Shown here one piece after another: positions 9,565 through 21,740 of a DNA stretch of 64,000 bases. Within the stretch, counting starts at the first letter, position 1; each line of letters starts with the position of its first letter. Location of the stretch: assembly GCA_038093515.1 (NCBI GenBank), contig JBBPSI010000005.1:1-64000 (forward strand), in the 5' to 3' direction. The notes under the pieces are model-generated. The model ran no database searches and was not told the origin of the DNA. It saw only the letters and a list, made by a program, of their open reading frames with translations. Both the position numbers and the translations under genes were made by a program. The stretch comes from Butyriboletus loyo. Its lineage: Eukaryota; Basidiomycota; Agaricomycetes; Boletales; Boletaceae.

Positions 9565-11801
9565 CTAGAGGGTATACCTAAACAAGGGACCGTCATCTCC
9601 GCTGTCCTTGAACTCATCTTTGCGATCATCAGTAATTCCATGTTCACGGCACAGCGCCTCCTTCTGCTTGTTGAGTCTGTTGAAATCCCACATTGAAAAT
9701 AACGACAACAGCATCCTAACGTCTCGTCAGCGAACACAACAATCGGGAGAATCAAAAGGGGACGCACGTGAGACTCAGGAAACCCATTATCGTTCCAAGA
9801 CCGACATGGAACCGTGGCGGATCAAAGAAAATAAAAGCCGCACATATTCTACGATGGTTTCATCAGATCATGAAATATGCCGGAGAAGCTCAACGCTGCT
9901 CACCCTCCTAAATTCCCAAATCCACTCAACATCCCGATCGCAGTACCACGTTTGATTTCCCCTCCGGCGTTTGAGCTGACCCATGCGAGATCGATAGGTA
10001 TGGCTGAATAAACACCGATTGCGGCGAGCACAGTGCCGAAATACGAAGGACCAGAGCTCGTTTGCGTGTAAAGGAGAATGAATCCCACCAAGGCGACGAA
10101 TGGCCCAGCGATCACATACGGTCCGCGAAGTTGTTGCCTGTCAGAATAAATCCCGGCCAATATGGTGCATGCACAACCTGCAACGAAAGGAGGGACAGAG
10201 AGGAGCTGAGCATTTTCAGCAGAAAAACCAAGTTGATTAATGATGGTTGGCAAGAAAAGTGCAATTCCATTACTGGGGATGACCAAGCTAGCCCACGCAA
10301 AGATCAGAAATACCGCCGAGCTGTACAAAGGCCTCTTATCCACGTACCCAATGAATATGGCAAATTGAAGATAGATTTTATAATCCTTGAGGGCCTGCAG
10401 AACGAACTGCCAGCTATAATGCGTAGCAAGACCTTGCGAGTCAGCCTTCAGCAATTCAATGACATAGCGTCTTTCCGTCTCTGTCAAAAATGACGCTGTT
10501 TCTGGGGACTGAACAGAATTGAGTGGTGATGAAGTACTGTATGTATGGACGCACGAACATCATATATAAGGAAGGGGGCTGCCAGTGCTACGAACACCGT
10601 AGCTGGAGAAATGCAAGTCAGACAATCATCATCTAGTCATGAATGGGAACTTACCAATACCCTCCAGGCAGAACTAGTAACTTTGGGTCAGTACAATGCA
10701 TCAGAGAATTACTTCGAAATGACTCACAATCCACTGCCAACCATGGAGGCCACCGATCCTGCAAGGAGAAAGCAAGCTTTGGCGATGAAAGAATACATTT
10801 CTGAAATACACTACCTACCCTTCCATTTTTTCAATGAAATAACTTTTGCTGCATGAGTGGCATGCTGCATTGAGTAAAGAAAATGATCTCACGCGAGCAA
10901 ACCACTAAAAGCACCTGCCAAAATTGCAGCAGAAAAGAACATAGCGATACGCCTTGCTCGCTCAGCACGTGGATACCACGACGTCAGATAGAATGTCACG
11001 CCCGGGAACAACCCAGCTTCCGCTAAGCCGAGGAAAAACCGGGCGCTGTACACAACCGAACCAGCGTCAGCGATTGTGGACCACGACATTTCAGACCCTT
11101 ACACGAGCAGTCCATGATACGTTTTCACGAGACACATCAAAGTCATGATCAGACCCCAAACAACCATGATTGAAGGTACTATATCAAGCATTTCACATTA
11201 GCATCTGAAGCTGTATGGAAAGAGACGATTACTATACGCCATATAGACGGTCGAATGAGCTTCAGGATGATATTTCTGTGAATTTTGTTTGATTCATATA
11301 TCACATGTACATATGTTGGCTTGACTCACGATGGGACTTGGGCAAGACAATACGGAACCTAGGTAAGTGTTAGTCTTACCTGCCCATACATCAGACATGC
11401 GAATCAAAGATGGATCCTCACGAAGAAGATCGCCGCAGCAATGTTATATTTAAGTCCAACAAGGTTCAGGTCGACTTCCATGCCTGCAACCTTGGCGTTG
11501 CCTGGGAGCTCTCGTGAGCGGTGTGAACACATCAAAATGTAGAATAGTACTCGCCGATATTAACACGGTCTCTGGCAAACATTGGTCGATCAAAAACAGC
11601 TGGAAGGCAATTTGACCGAACTCACAAGAAAGAGAAGAGGTATAACAACGAAACAATGGGCAGGATATGCCAATCTAGTTTCCTTAGCACCCTAGCATGC
11701 TCGTTGGTGCTGAGATTGGGAATCTCGATGGCAGCCTCCTTATTGTTGGTGCCATCTATCTCGGTACCAACCTTCAGATCGTTAGACAGTGACTGGGGCA
11801 T
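9565..11801 (-). CDS. MFS transporter, anion:cation symporter type, copy 2
   Basis: Same exon-intron plan and nearly the same protein as copy 1, offset by 3481-3485 bases. It opens MPQSLSNDLKVGTEID and ends GDDGPLFRYTL. The shared family signatures (RFFLGLAEAGLFPGV, SWYPRAERARR, LFLPTIINQLGFSAENAQLL, AWVSSNAGGEIKRG) are intact and no stop interrupts the spliced frame. The GC-AG intron is conserved at 11554. Introns in the 3' half are almost identical to those of copy 1, while the N-terminal exons and promoters differ more. A long unspliced frame across 9900-10487 is an intron that happens to stay open in this copy. Function as for copy 1; the two may differ in expression or substrate. Confidence 0.88.
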
Positions 11802-13171
11802 ACTGACAGTAAGTCGAAGGGCGGATGGGGTGGGGCACTCAGGCCTTGGCCTGGCTCGGTATCTCGTATTTCAAGCTGTATGATTTTCTGAAACGGGGTA
11901 GCATGCTACATTTCCCCACGTTCCCAGCGCTCTTTTGGAGCGGGTAATTTGGCGGTTTGCGAGCCATATTCCTTGGTACCTATTCGGAGCAGATTGAAAT
12001 CGGCAAGGCCGCCACCAGGGCAGCCGCTGGCGGCGTCAAGCGCCCTGCTTGGCGTGCTTCGAGTAACTCATAGTTTATAGTTACGCAGTTAAGCCAATCA
12101 TGTATTTGTCCTCAGAGTCACTTACAAAAAGGGACACATCTTTCAGCCAATCAAGGCGTCCGTTTCCGTCGTATGTTCGTTCCCGCGTAATTATGAGTGC
12201 CCCAGAAACCCTAGAAACTAGAAACCTTGTCGAGGAAGGGGAAATGGTGTCGGCGGGAAAAAAAAAGATGAACTGGTGACCAAGCCATTCCTGTTGGTAT
12301 AGCCATTGCTTACATTATTCCGACTACAGCGCGGTCAGCTATTGATCACTGTTTACTATATTCTACACCCCCATAATCAGACAATCCACAAAATGCAACA
12401 AGCTTTTGCCTCATTTCACTTTCTGAGTCGAGGATTAGGTGCAACACAGCTGTGGCTCAACTTGATCTGTAATACCTGTGTAGAACTTCCGAGTCTATCG
12501 TCAGAGAAGAACCCCACAGTACCTGAACATGTCGTTTCGAGTTTCAATATGTACGTGACAGGGCATCTTGGCAAGCAATCTCCACGGAGGTACGCCACTT
12601 CAGGAAGAATATGATCACTATTAGAACCGAATGAAAAGGGACCTATTAGAATTGAGCGACACATTGAGAAGAAAGAAACAGACTATGGAACATATATGTG
12701 GTTAGCTGCACCAGCTTGGGGAAGTCTTCATTTGGATGAAGTAGGTTCCAGCGGACGGTAATCGCGGATATTGCTTCACGTCGTATTGTCAAGTCGCCAA
12801 GAAAGAGAAATACGGTACCATCCCACGCTCAGATTCAATGTCATGAAGACTCTTCGGGTGATACATTATGAGTTGACTGAGTCATGTTCTTCGACCACGC
12901 TGCGGAAGAAATTGTTCATGCTATCAAGCTCAGCACCACGCTCACCAGACCACCTACGCCAAGGGCTCGAAATGCTATCACAAGCTGACAGGATATCTCA
13001 CCTGCTCACTCACCTGCACTCCTGTGGCTGGCTCTGAATATGAAACACACAACAGAACATGAAGGTCATTCATCCATGACAGTCATCACGGCATTGTGTC
13101 ATGAAACGTTGACACGACGGATATTATTTTGCCAAAGGAGAGATGGCATTCAGGAAAGGCCCACAGATAAT
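11802..13171. other. intergenic, 1.37 kb
   Basis: The first about 440 bases are the duplicated MFS promoter region. The rest (12240-13171) has only short open frames on both strands without recognisable motifs. I see no tRNA, repeat or gene. Confidence 0.45.
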
Positions 13172-13841
13172 CTACTTCTTTTTAATCGCCCTTAGACGTA
13201 TCGTCTCATCGCCGATGAAAACACCCTTTGAGGCCATGTGAGCGGGGAATGAAGGGTCATGGGGTTTAACCTACTTTGCCCTTGTATGGCTCGGGGGGAC
13301 GTAATCTTCGTATTTTGGCAGCAAAGTGGCCCAAAGCGACGTTGTTCGCGCAGCTAAGCACAATCTTGGTGGCTGAAGGGACCTCGGCGGTGATGTGAGT
13401 AGGGATGGGCACGAAGATGTTGTGGGAGTGTCCGAGTTTGAGGTTAAGCCTCTTGCCGCTTCCACCTGCGACGTTCCCTCGTGGGTCGTCCTCCAATGCA
13501 GCCCTGTATCCGACGCCGACCAGGTAGAGCGGTTTAGAAAAACCGATAGTCATCCCGGTGATAGCGTTATTTATCAGTGATCGCGTCGTGCCCCACATGG
13601 CGCGCTGATGCTTGATAGTGCCATCTTCGACGCTAAGAGACAATACGTTCGGTCGGGGGAAGGAGAGCTGCATGTATGGCAAGAGAGAGACGATTGTTTC
13701 GCCAAGAGGTCCCTTGATGGCGAGGGATGTTGAGGATGGTGTGAGGGTAACATTAGGTGGTATTGGTATGGGCTGCTTCCCAATGTTCGATATGAACCCA
13801 CACACCCGCGCCGAAGTGCTGAACCGTCGAAGGGCACTCAT
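13172..13841 (-). CDS. MRPL6: mitochondrial large-subunit ribosomal protein uL6m (MRPL6)
   Basis: One long exon and a short last exon, joined by an intron after PPEPYKGK, complete the C-terminus GVFIGDETIRLRAIKKK. The body has the uL6 order: IGKQPIPIPPNV, LAIKGPLGE, MWGTTRSLINNAITGMTIG, LYLVGVGYRA, LNLKLGHSHN. The N-terminal MSALRRFSTSARVCGF is Arg/Ser-rich like a mitochondrial presequence. I chose the ATG at 13841 because it has a better context (G at -3) and starts the presequence; an in-frame ATG at 13883 would add 14 residues. uL6m sits near the factor-binding side of the mitochondrial large ribosomal subunit. Confidence 0.92.
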
Positions 13842-15060
13842 GGCAAATGGAGCGTGGGCGGAGTTTGAATACGAGGCTAACATTGATTTCAATCACAGAC
13901 CCTCCTCGTTGGCCAACCACTTCAAAGCCTGGCGGTAATATCCATCCCTCGCTCATCGCCATCTGCGGGCCGCTCACCACACAGTACAAAGTTTGAGCAG
14001 GGTGTACGAGGTGTTATCCACGCGCACTATAGTACGGCAAGCTCATACCTAGGCCCCGTTAATGCAGTCTTGTTTGTTATACCGCCTTTCCTTCTCAATG
14101 GCGGCTTGTGCGTATCCCCATCGCCCGCGCTGCGCCGCGTTGTTCTACATACGCCTTCCCCGCCTACTTCCACGTCGCGTTTGGCAAGCATAAACTTAAA
14201 CTTGAACCTCGGACGCTGGTTTAGACCGACTGGGGCAATAGGAGTTGCAAGGGCCGCTTTCATGGTCGTAATGTTGCATTCCATGGACGAGTTCACTTTC
14301 ATCAGCGATGCTCAAGTGGTGGGACGATGCTACTGTGATCATCATGGCCATCTTCCTCTTCGCAGTGGTTCTTAACTGGGCATTGGTTCTCTGAGCCCAT
14401 AGCTCGCCAGTCGTCGTCATCGGATGGCAAACCGGAGAAGGATGTTCAGTTGCCCATGCTGATTGCATCTATGCATGACACGAAATTCGTTTTGTCTTTG
14501 GGCTCTTGGTTTCTGCCGCCTATTTGATGATGCTAGTTGGGGAGGTTTTACTTGTTCATTGCATCGATGGAGAGCCATGCTGTCGAGTCAAACAAGCATG
14601 AGTCTCAGCAGTGACCTACATCCTCGCGAGTACGCTGCGCTGGGATATATCTGAGGTGGGGTAGAGCAAAAGTAGTGTCGTGGGTAGCAACATGTCATTC
14701 AAGTACATAGCTTGCATGGCACGCCATAGTCCACTGCGAAGGGATGGTGCCACTGTGCGGTACTTGCGAAAGCAGAAGTAGGGTTTCCCCAGGGTTGTAT
14801 GTTGTGATTCGATCAGTGTAGCTTCAGGGGTGTCCGTGAGGGAGTTGGTGTCTCAAGATGGCAGGTGCACTTGGAGTTCAGAAATTGCATTGCTTGCTTG
14901 TTCACATACGCCGCGCTACCCTGGTCTCGATCTAACCAAAGCCTCGTCACTGCAAGTTTAGCTTTCTTCGCCCAGACCCAACCTTCCTTTGCATTCGCCC
15001 CAGAGTCTCAGAGCTTCGCGTCGCCAACGTTTTCATATACGCGGTCCAGCAAAGATCAAT
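13842..15060. other. intergenic, 1.2 kb
   Basis: Divergent promoter region between MRPL6 and the histone-fold gene. Short open frames exist on both strands around 14030-14470 (one minus-strand frame of 91 codons is basic), but none shows a known motif. I call no gene. Confidence 0.4.
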
Positions 15061-16375
15061 ATGGCAGCATACTATGCCAGCGATTCCGTATTGACGCATG
15101 CGACTTCCTTGTACCCTTATGGTCAACATGACGATCCTGACAGTCAGGCTCAGAGCTCCAGCATATATAACCTACCTACAGACTCCGAAGGTGAGGCGGA
15201 GGTGGACGAACTGGAATCCGACACAGGGTCGGAGCAAGGGACTGGCGCGTCTGCTACTCAGAAGAAAGCGGGAAAAAGAATGGGGGAGCGCGTCCCGGGA
15301 ACAACATTGCTTCCCATTTCCAGAGTCGAGAATATAGTCCAGGCGGATGGTATGTTCCTGCCTCCCCTCGGGAACGGATACTGTTGACGCGATTTCACCT
15401 TCGTTTTCCAAGGCATCACAGCAAATCTCTCCATGTCAAAGGAGGCCTCATTTGTCTTATCAATTGCAACGGTATGTATCGCCTTTGTTTTGCCTGACTC
15501 AGGGGTTTATACTATCCCTCAGGAGGAATTCATAAAACGCATGGTTCAAGCTGGCCATCGACAAGCTTCTGCATCCCGTCGAACTATTGTCAACTATGTA
15601 GACATGGGTTAGCCCGGCGCCACCGGTACACGTGCCTTTTATTGATTACTTTCCAGCGGCTTCCACTCGACAATACCAAGAATTCATGTTCCTTCGAGGT
15701 AATTGATTGTTTAATCCTATTCAGTACTATATATTGATGCGCTTTATTGCTTTAGACATAATTCCTGGACCAATCTCGCTTTCTGAAGCTCTAGAGAGAC
15801 GAAACACAAAAGAAAAAGAAGACCTAGAGACAAATCCTGCCATGTCTTCGGCCACCCAGTCAACTTTTCCTGGGTCAACATTGTCTGCCGGTCAACTAAA
15901 TGGAAAACTAAAATCCAGAAGCCGCCCGGCAAACGGAAAGGAAAAAACGAGTGTGGGCGCGACTCTGCAAACGGAACATAGGAGACAGCCAGGAGTATTC
16001 GATCCACCGGACGACCCCGCTTCGGCGGACGTAGTCAGAAGTTCTAGCGGGAGAGTAATACGGAGTACGAGAGCCGCCCGTCAAGACGAGGCGGATGACG
16101 ATGAGAGCGGCTTGACCAATGGCTTCGCGTGCTCTCGCGATCACGACTGGTCTGGTTCGGCATCACCGAGACGACTACCAACGTCGAACCGATCTCCCCA
16201 TGAAATCCATAACTCGTCACCACCATCTTTCACTCCTCCGTGGCCTGGTCAGTTCACAGGCCCTGCCAGCGCCTTTTTGCAGGATTCTCAGAGTGCGTTT
16301 GGGCGGATGGTACAAAATCCGGGTCGTACTATTTATTCACAGCACACGCGCCCAGAAAATGGGTCTTACTCTTAA
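15061..16375 (+). CDS. histone-fold protein, POLE4/Dpb3-like (CBF/NF-Y type)
   Basis: Five exons (15061-15349, 15413-15471, 15523-15607, 15657-15698, 15756-16375) give 364 residues. After an acidic N-terminal region, a histone fold runs from PGTTLLPISRVENIVQADG through LSMSKEASFVLSIATEEFIK and the STRRTIV-like strand RTIVNYVDMA to FLRDIIPGPISL. This helix-strand-helix pattern is that of the archaeal-histone/NF-Y family, closest in feel to the small DNA polymerase epsilon/CHRAC subunits. The remaining C-terminal half is a low-complexity Ser/Pro/Arg tail, longer than in yeast Dpb3. The protein probably dimerises with another histone-fold partner on DNA; which complex it joins is not shown. Confidence 0.8.
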
Positions 16376-16748
16376 CTACAGCGTCGTTCATTTAGCCGGA
16401 ATTTATTCAGTATTCACCACCTAATATGCTACGGCGCATCCCCCTTCCACGCAGACAGTTTCGGACTTGCTCCGCCACGGCTTCCACGATTCACAATCAT
16501 GTACGGTTCGAGGGAATACACTCATCAACTAAGGAAAGATTATATGATGTCAAGTCCGAACCATGTAGGTCGGAGGGGAGAGGACTATTAATACATGAGT
16601 TCGTGAGCGAGTCCGGAGCCTTTGGAGTCAACCAGTCTTATCAACGGAGCCCGAGTTTAAAATACGTTCCGCCGGATCAATTCTCATTCTCACTCTCACA
16701 TCCAGCAAACCAAGCTGCCGTTACGGATTAGCTAGACATAGCTTGAAG
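16376..16748. other. intergenic / promoter of the oxygenase gene
   Basis: A 101-codon frame at 16426-16731 (starting MLRRIPLPRRQFRTCSATAS) lies here but has no recognisable domain; I treat it as chance. Confidence 0.4.
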
Positions 16749-18228
16749 ATGGGAAGTACTGAGTGTGGATTTCAACTACCTATTATCAACATCGCACCGT
16801 ACTGGGACACTCAGTCGGCCAATAGCACGGAACGGGAGGCAGTATCCAAAGCTCTCCACTCGGCCTGTGTGGAATATGGGTTTTTTTATCTGGACATTTT
16901 TCGATGCGTCGAGCTCGCCGAAACAGAGGAGCTTACAGAGCTTGCTGGAGAGTTCTTTGCTTTACCCCAAGCTGAGAAGGACAAGATCTCATTGAAGCAT
17001 CAAGATTTTGCTCGAGGTGCACATGTCTGAATGCTCTCTGTTCAGTGTTCACAGGCTCACCCATATCGCAATCACAGGTTACCAAAGACTAAAGGAAAAC
17101 GTCACAAACGGAAAGGCAGATAGTCACGAGGGTATCGACTTCTACAAACCTGTAGAGAACCCCGACAAGTCCCGACCGCTCCGGGGAGAAAACCAGTGGC
17201 CAACCGTCCCAAACTTCCAGACTAAATATGAGAAATGGATCGAGAAAATGAAGAAGCTCGGGATGATCCTCATGGAAGCGCAAGTATCCGTTTTATCGTA
17301 TAGCGTGCGTAAAACTGAGGAGGTTACCAGGATGGCATATGGGCTCGGGATGGACGCAGAGGAATGGCACGAGCTTCGTGCTCAGGTGGATGATAGTTTC
17401 TGGGTGATGCGGATCGTTGGTTCGTCCCCAACCACGTCGAGTCTCCGTGCACGATATTAAGACTGACTTCCCTACTCTGTAGGTTATCCGCCCCTTCCCG
17501 ACGACGATGACGGTTTCTCTTGCGGGGCACATAAGTAAGTTGATGGATAAAATCTCGAAGGACTGTCTAACTCGTCCACAGAGACTACGGATGCCTGACG
17601 TAACCATGGTTTCATGACAAAAAGACCAACCCTCTGACGAGACGATCTTAGTCTTCTTTATGCAGATCATACAAGATCAGCGCTGCAAGTGTTCTTACGC
17701 AAGCGTGGTCATGTCTCGGAAGCCGTTGATGGACTCCCCGACGAACAGGGGGGTGAACAAGGACTTTGGATTAACGTAGATCCAATCCCTGGATGCATCG
17801 TCTGTAACATTGGCCAGAGTGAGTCTATCCGTAGACAGATAGGATTACTCACTCACAGTCGTATAGTGTGGGAGATATGGACAAATGGCCTGTACAAAAG
17901 TACTCTGCATCGGGTGATTCATAGAGGAACAAATTATCGGTATGTTCTGCTCTATTGGAACGATCGCTTTGTCTTGTTGATCCCTTCGCAGCGTCTCGTA
18001 TGGTTTCAACTTTCCCGTGCTGAACGACGCTGATCCCCTTTAAGAATTCCATTTTTCTTTGAGCCGAACTTCACAGCGCACATTGCGCCGTTACCAGCTG
18101 CTATGCGTGCCATAGCGGAAAAGGGCGAAACACCACAAGAGATTTATAAACCTGTCGTGTATGGTGATTTTCTGGTGGGGAAAGTGGGACACAATTTTGC
18201 TATAGATAACCGAGGAAAGTATGACTAG
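16749..18228 (+). CDS. 2-oxoglutarate/Fe(II)-dependent oxygenase, isopenicillin-N-synthase-like
   Basis: About nine exons join to roughly 350 residues. The N-terminal DIOX_N domain reads LPIINIAPYW, ACVEYGFFYLDI, GEFFALPQAEKDK, RGYQRLKENVTNGK. The catalytic jelly roll carries the iron ligands H-x-D (GAHKDYGCLT) and the distal His (STLHRVIHRG), then the co-substrate-binding R-x-S (NYRVS) and IPFFFEPNF. These proteins use 2-oxoglutarate and O2 to hydroxylate, desaturate or cyclise small molecules; the substrate here is unknown. One intron (17280-17330) has a GC donor with perfect GCAAGT consensus; all others are GT-AG. Agarics have many such genes and no biosynthetic partners lie nearby. Confidence 0.88.
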
Positions 18229-18400
18229 CGGAACTTGATGTATGGTTTCGTGTAAAAATTACTACAAGCGCGAACGGAGAAAAGTTACGTCACGTGTTAA
18301 CATCTACACCAGGATGAGTGCCCTGAAGGCTTGCGGTTTGTTTCATCGACGTCGATTCCTCTCACATTTTCCATTTTGGAGATCTTTCATTGTGAGGACG

Positions 18401-20026
18401 ATGTCGTACGAAACGTCACTCTCAAAGTTGCCTTACCCCTTGAAAGATCTGGTTGTGAATGCACAAGCAGACACAGGAAGAACCGATACCGACAAACTGG
18501 AAGTGATAAGCTGGATAGATAAAGTTGCTGTAGGCGATATCGTGAAATCTGAAAGGTTCTCGGTGAGCTCATTTGGCACAACGTGCGATGCCAACTGATG
18601 ACCTTTGCGCGAACCCTCCTAGGACTTGGAATCCATTTTGGTTCCTCGGACATACGTCGTGAGCAGCTACCTCACGGCTGCTGATGTTGCGCTGTATGGC
18701 GCCCTTCACTCAACGCTGGTATGCTGTGATTATTCCGAAACTATTTAACACTTCCGTCTCACTCCAGCTCAAGTCTCAGCTGCAGTCCGCCCAGTATTAC
18801 GCGGCGCCTGCAATTGCTCGTTACTTTGACCACATTCAGACACTTCCATCTGTACTAGCTGCGGCGCAGGCATTGTCGCCTGCATTTTCCACCGTTCCTT
18901 TCGATTTTGAATCAGCTCCCAAGATAGAGAGAAAACAAGAACCCCCGAAGAAGAAAGAAAAGACTCCAAAGACCGTTGATCGGCCGGAAACAGGGGAGAA
19001 AACTACAGTAGCAGAAAAATCAAAGGAAAGTGCTGGCGAGCCCCCGAAAGAGAAGGATAAAAAAGAAAAGAAGAAGGTTGCTACTGCCGAAGATGGGAGC
19101 AAGAAAAACAAGGGAGGAGCTGGTAGTGGCGGGAAGGCACCTGCTGAAGATGCCGGTGAACCCGTGCCATCCATGATAGACTTGAGAGTCGGCCACATTA
19201 TTGATGGTGAGATATCTTCAGACTTTCTGCCCATGCTGACGGTCGTCTATTAGTGAAAAAGCATCCAGATGCAGATGGTCTTTACATTGAAGTAAGTAGT
19301 TGAATTACGAGCCATATTCCAGTTTCTGAATCTGTCGAAATGTGGTTTTTACAGCAAATAGATCTCGGCGAAGAAACGGGCCCTCGCACAGTGGTATCCG
19401 GTCTCGTCAACTACATACCTATAGAAGAGATGCGCGACAAGTATCTTGTTGCGATTGTCTGTGGATTCTCCTTCGAAACAACTGCCCTTGACTAACCATT
19501 GATTTGACCTCACTCAGTGTAACCTTAAGCCCGCGTCTATGCGTGGCGTGAAAAGCTTTGCCATGGTTCTGGCTGTGCGTGCACCGTTCTCGAGGACGTG
19601 TTTTGAATTTGACATTGTCTACAGGCAACGTCAACAGAAGGGAAGGAAGGAGGTGTCGAACTGATTCGACCACCCCCCAACTCAAAACCCGGGGAACGCG
19701 TGTATTTCGAAGGACCCGAATTTGAGAGTATGCGTATTGTTCTTCTCGAGCCTGGACGTTGCTCTAAAACTGCTATCAGATGCTCACCCGGTATCTCAAA
19801 TGAACCCCAAGAAAAAAATCTTTGAGACTATCCAACCCGGTACGGATCATGGTAATGGCTTTATCTGGATACTTGTTTCACTGATATCTCCACATCACCA
19901 GGTTTCACAACTTTAGATACCAAAGAAGCAGCTTGGATCAACCCTGTGACCAAGAGTGTCCATAGGATCCGTACCAAGGACGGTGTCTGTGTTGCTCCCA
20001 CCTTTGTTGGGGCATCATTATCATAG
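18401..20026 (+). CDS. ARC1: Arc1-like tRNA-binding aminoacyl-tRNA synthetase cofactor
   Basis: Nine exons give about 400 residues. An N-terminal GST-like helical part (VPRTYVVSSYLTAADVALYG, AAPAIARYFDHIQT) is followed by a Lys/Glu-rich linker (PPKKKEKTPK..., EKDKKEKKK). The C-terminal EMAPII/OB-fold tRNA-binding domain runs from MIDLRVGHI through KKHPDADGLYIEQIDLGEE, RTVVSGLVNYIP, CNLKPASMRGVKSFAMVLAA and PPNSKPGERVYF to the end. This order equals yeast Arc1, which binds tRNA and escorts it to methionyl- and glutamyl-tRNA synthetases in the cytoplasm. The frame closes cleanly at TAG 20024-20026. Confidence 0.9.
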
Positions 20027-20134
20027 GAACCATCGATGTAGATAATCAATAGGATGATAAAGGACGAGAAATACCCCGACTCCCATGCTCAGACTCCTCA
20101 TCGACAAGTTGGCAATCAGGGCTGGGTGACAGCC

Positions 20135-21162
20135 TCATTTAGGCTCCGGTGAACCAATGTCAAGCCGAAAAGATTCAAGAGCCAGATCGGCAACGAGGAA
20201 AATGGACAAGACGGTCACCACGGCGTAGCCTGTCGTCGTGGTATATAAGCCAAATGCCACGAAATCATCATCCAATATCTACAGTGTAGTTAGCCAATTC
20301 TATCCTGATCCTGTTTCAGATAACAGACCGGACTTACTAGAGGCTGGGAATCGGGGACCGGGGGAAATAGCAGGATCGTGTAGAGCAACCCCTATAACGC
20401 CATCGCTCCCAATAATCTAGACCAGCGCCCGAGATAAAAAAGCCTTGTCATATCCGGACATTGTGCGGAAGTAAATCAGGGTACATACTTGGGAGATGGC
20501 AAAGCCCGATTGCGGAGGCACTACAGATAAGGTAGAACCTGGTAAGCAGGACTTCAAACGATAAGCGATATGAGGTGTGCAAGGAACTCGCGTAAGAGAT
20601 GGGTCCCGCTGCCGGGGAGAACAATCCGCAGTATGCCGAACCAGGCTACATGTCACAAGACAGCCACAGGGCTCCGGGCATGGTGGTTGACTCAGTGCGA
20701 ACCCGATAGTGCGTTGTGCCTAGAGATGAAAAAACGCGGCTCTGGGTTCATCAACAGACAGTTTGGAAACACCCACAAGTAACCAATGTCCCATACTAGA
20801 TGACTTTATCACGGACTGAGAATGCGATACAACTATAGTCCTGCGTTTTTAAAACGATGACATTTAGAACGGGTTTGCTACGCACGTGAGACCACAAATG
20901 TACCCTGCCTACCTCGGACGTTCAGGAAACATCCACAATTGGCAGCACATTATTTGACTGGTCACTCCAAGGCCTCCGGGAGTGAAGCTGTGGCGAACGA
21001 CACTGCAATGGACATCAGCCAGCCGAGAATTTCGGTTCCCACTGGCAGTACTCCGACCATGATAGAGATGGAGCTGCCCAAGCTGCATCCGTACCGCGGA
21101 ATCATCTTGAAAGGAACGACTGACAAGATAAGGACAATCGCTTGAGACGTTCGTTGATCCAC
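20135..21162 (-). CDS. probable multi-exon membrane protein, unknown
   Basis: I could join the last exons with confidence: ISQ, then GLLYTILLFPPVPDSQPL (acceptor near 20392), then ILDDDFVAFGLYTTTTGYAV, VTVLSIFLVADLALESFR, DIGSPEPK and stop (last exon 20135-20278). Upstream, WFGILRIVLPGSGTHLLREF and, further on, SISIMVGVLPVGTEILGWLM with SIAVSFATASLPEALE look like membrane segments of the same gene, separated by small exons. The start and the middle exons are uncertain, so the outer boundary is approximate. I do not recognise the family. Confidence 0.4.
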
Positions 21163-21170
21163 ATCCCATC

Positions 21171-21740
21171 ATGGATCTCTTTACTTACAGGCACACGTTA
21201 GATATGACTTGGTCGGAAAGCGTTGTCGAACAGTTCTCGCTCGTGGACCTCTACACCCACGAAGAGAGTGATTTCTATGGCCCATACAACACCCTTCTTT
21301 TCGAGCTCTTCCCGCCTTCAGAGCATTATCAGATCACGCCACAGTACAAGCGTACAGAAGGGTCTTTAGATTTCACTATCCCGTACATCGTTCATCGACG
21401 TTGCGTCCCTATCTTTTTCTTGCATATCAAACCTTTTTGTACCCTCCAAAATCTCTCTGCACGAGCTGCTGATGACGAGATGTGCCAGAGGTTCCTTGAC
21501 CTCAAAGTTCTTCTCAGGTTCTGGTCACATCCCGATGGCGTCAGTGCCTTTGCTTTGGGTCTCATTTACGAGTACACCACTGCCACCCGGCAACTAACCC
21601 CGCACCGAATCCTTCCAGATCGCGATCTTGTTACAGACATTTCCCCAGAGGAACGATGGGAATTCGACGATATGAAGGAGGGCGAAGTGAAGTTGAAGGA
21701 GGACGCTGCTAATGTGAAGGTGGTGGCCGCAAATCTCTAG
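21171..21740 (+). CDS. agaric hypothetical protein, single exon, 189 residues
   Basis: An intronless frame from ATG 21171 to TAG 21740. Features include YNTLLFELFPPSEHYQITPQ, a strand DFTIPYIVHRRCVPIFFLHI followed by KPFCTLQNLSARAADDEM, and YEYTTATRQLTPHRILPDRD. The D-x-T...P-x-F-F-L-x-I-K pattern looks like the E/D-x-K core of restriction-like nucleases, but this is only suggestive. I recall similar short proteins as repeated families in mushroom genomes. The lack of introns among intron-rich neighbours is notable and could mean a retro-copied or mobile origin. No function assigned. Confidence 0.65.
   Translation: MDLFTYRHTLDMTWSESVVEQFSLVDLYTHEESDFYGPYNTLLFELFPPSEHYQITPQYKRTEGSLDFTIPYIVHRRCVPIFFLHIKPFCTLQNLSARAADDEMCQRFLDLKVLLRFWSHPDGVSAFALGLIYEYTTATRQLTPHRILPDRDLVTDISPEERWEFDDMKEGEVKLKEDAANVKVVAANL

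Noticed and set aside
14027..14302. Basic 91-codon minus-strand frame in the 1.2 kb gap
   Set aside because: The codon pattern looked somewhat coding, but no motif, splice partner or family was found.
16426..16731. 101-codon frame upstream of the oxygenase gene
   Set aside because: No domain, and it fills the promoter of the next gene. The Arg-rich start alone is not enough to call a mitochondrial protein.
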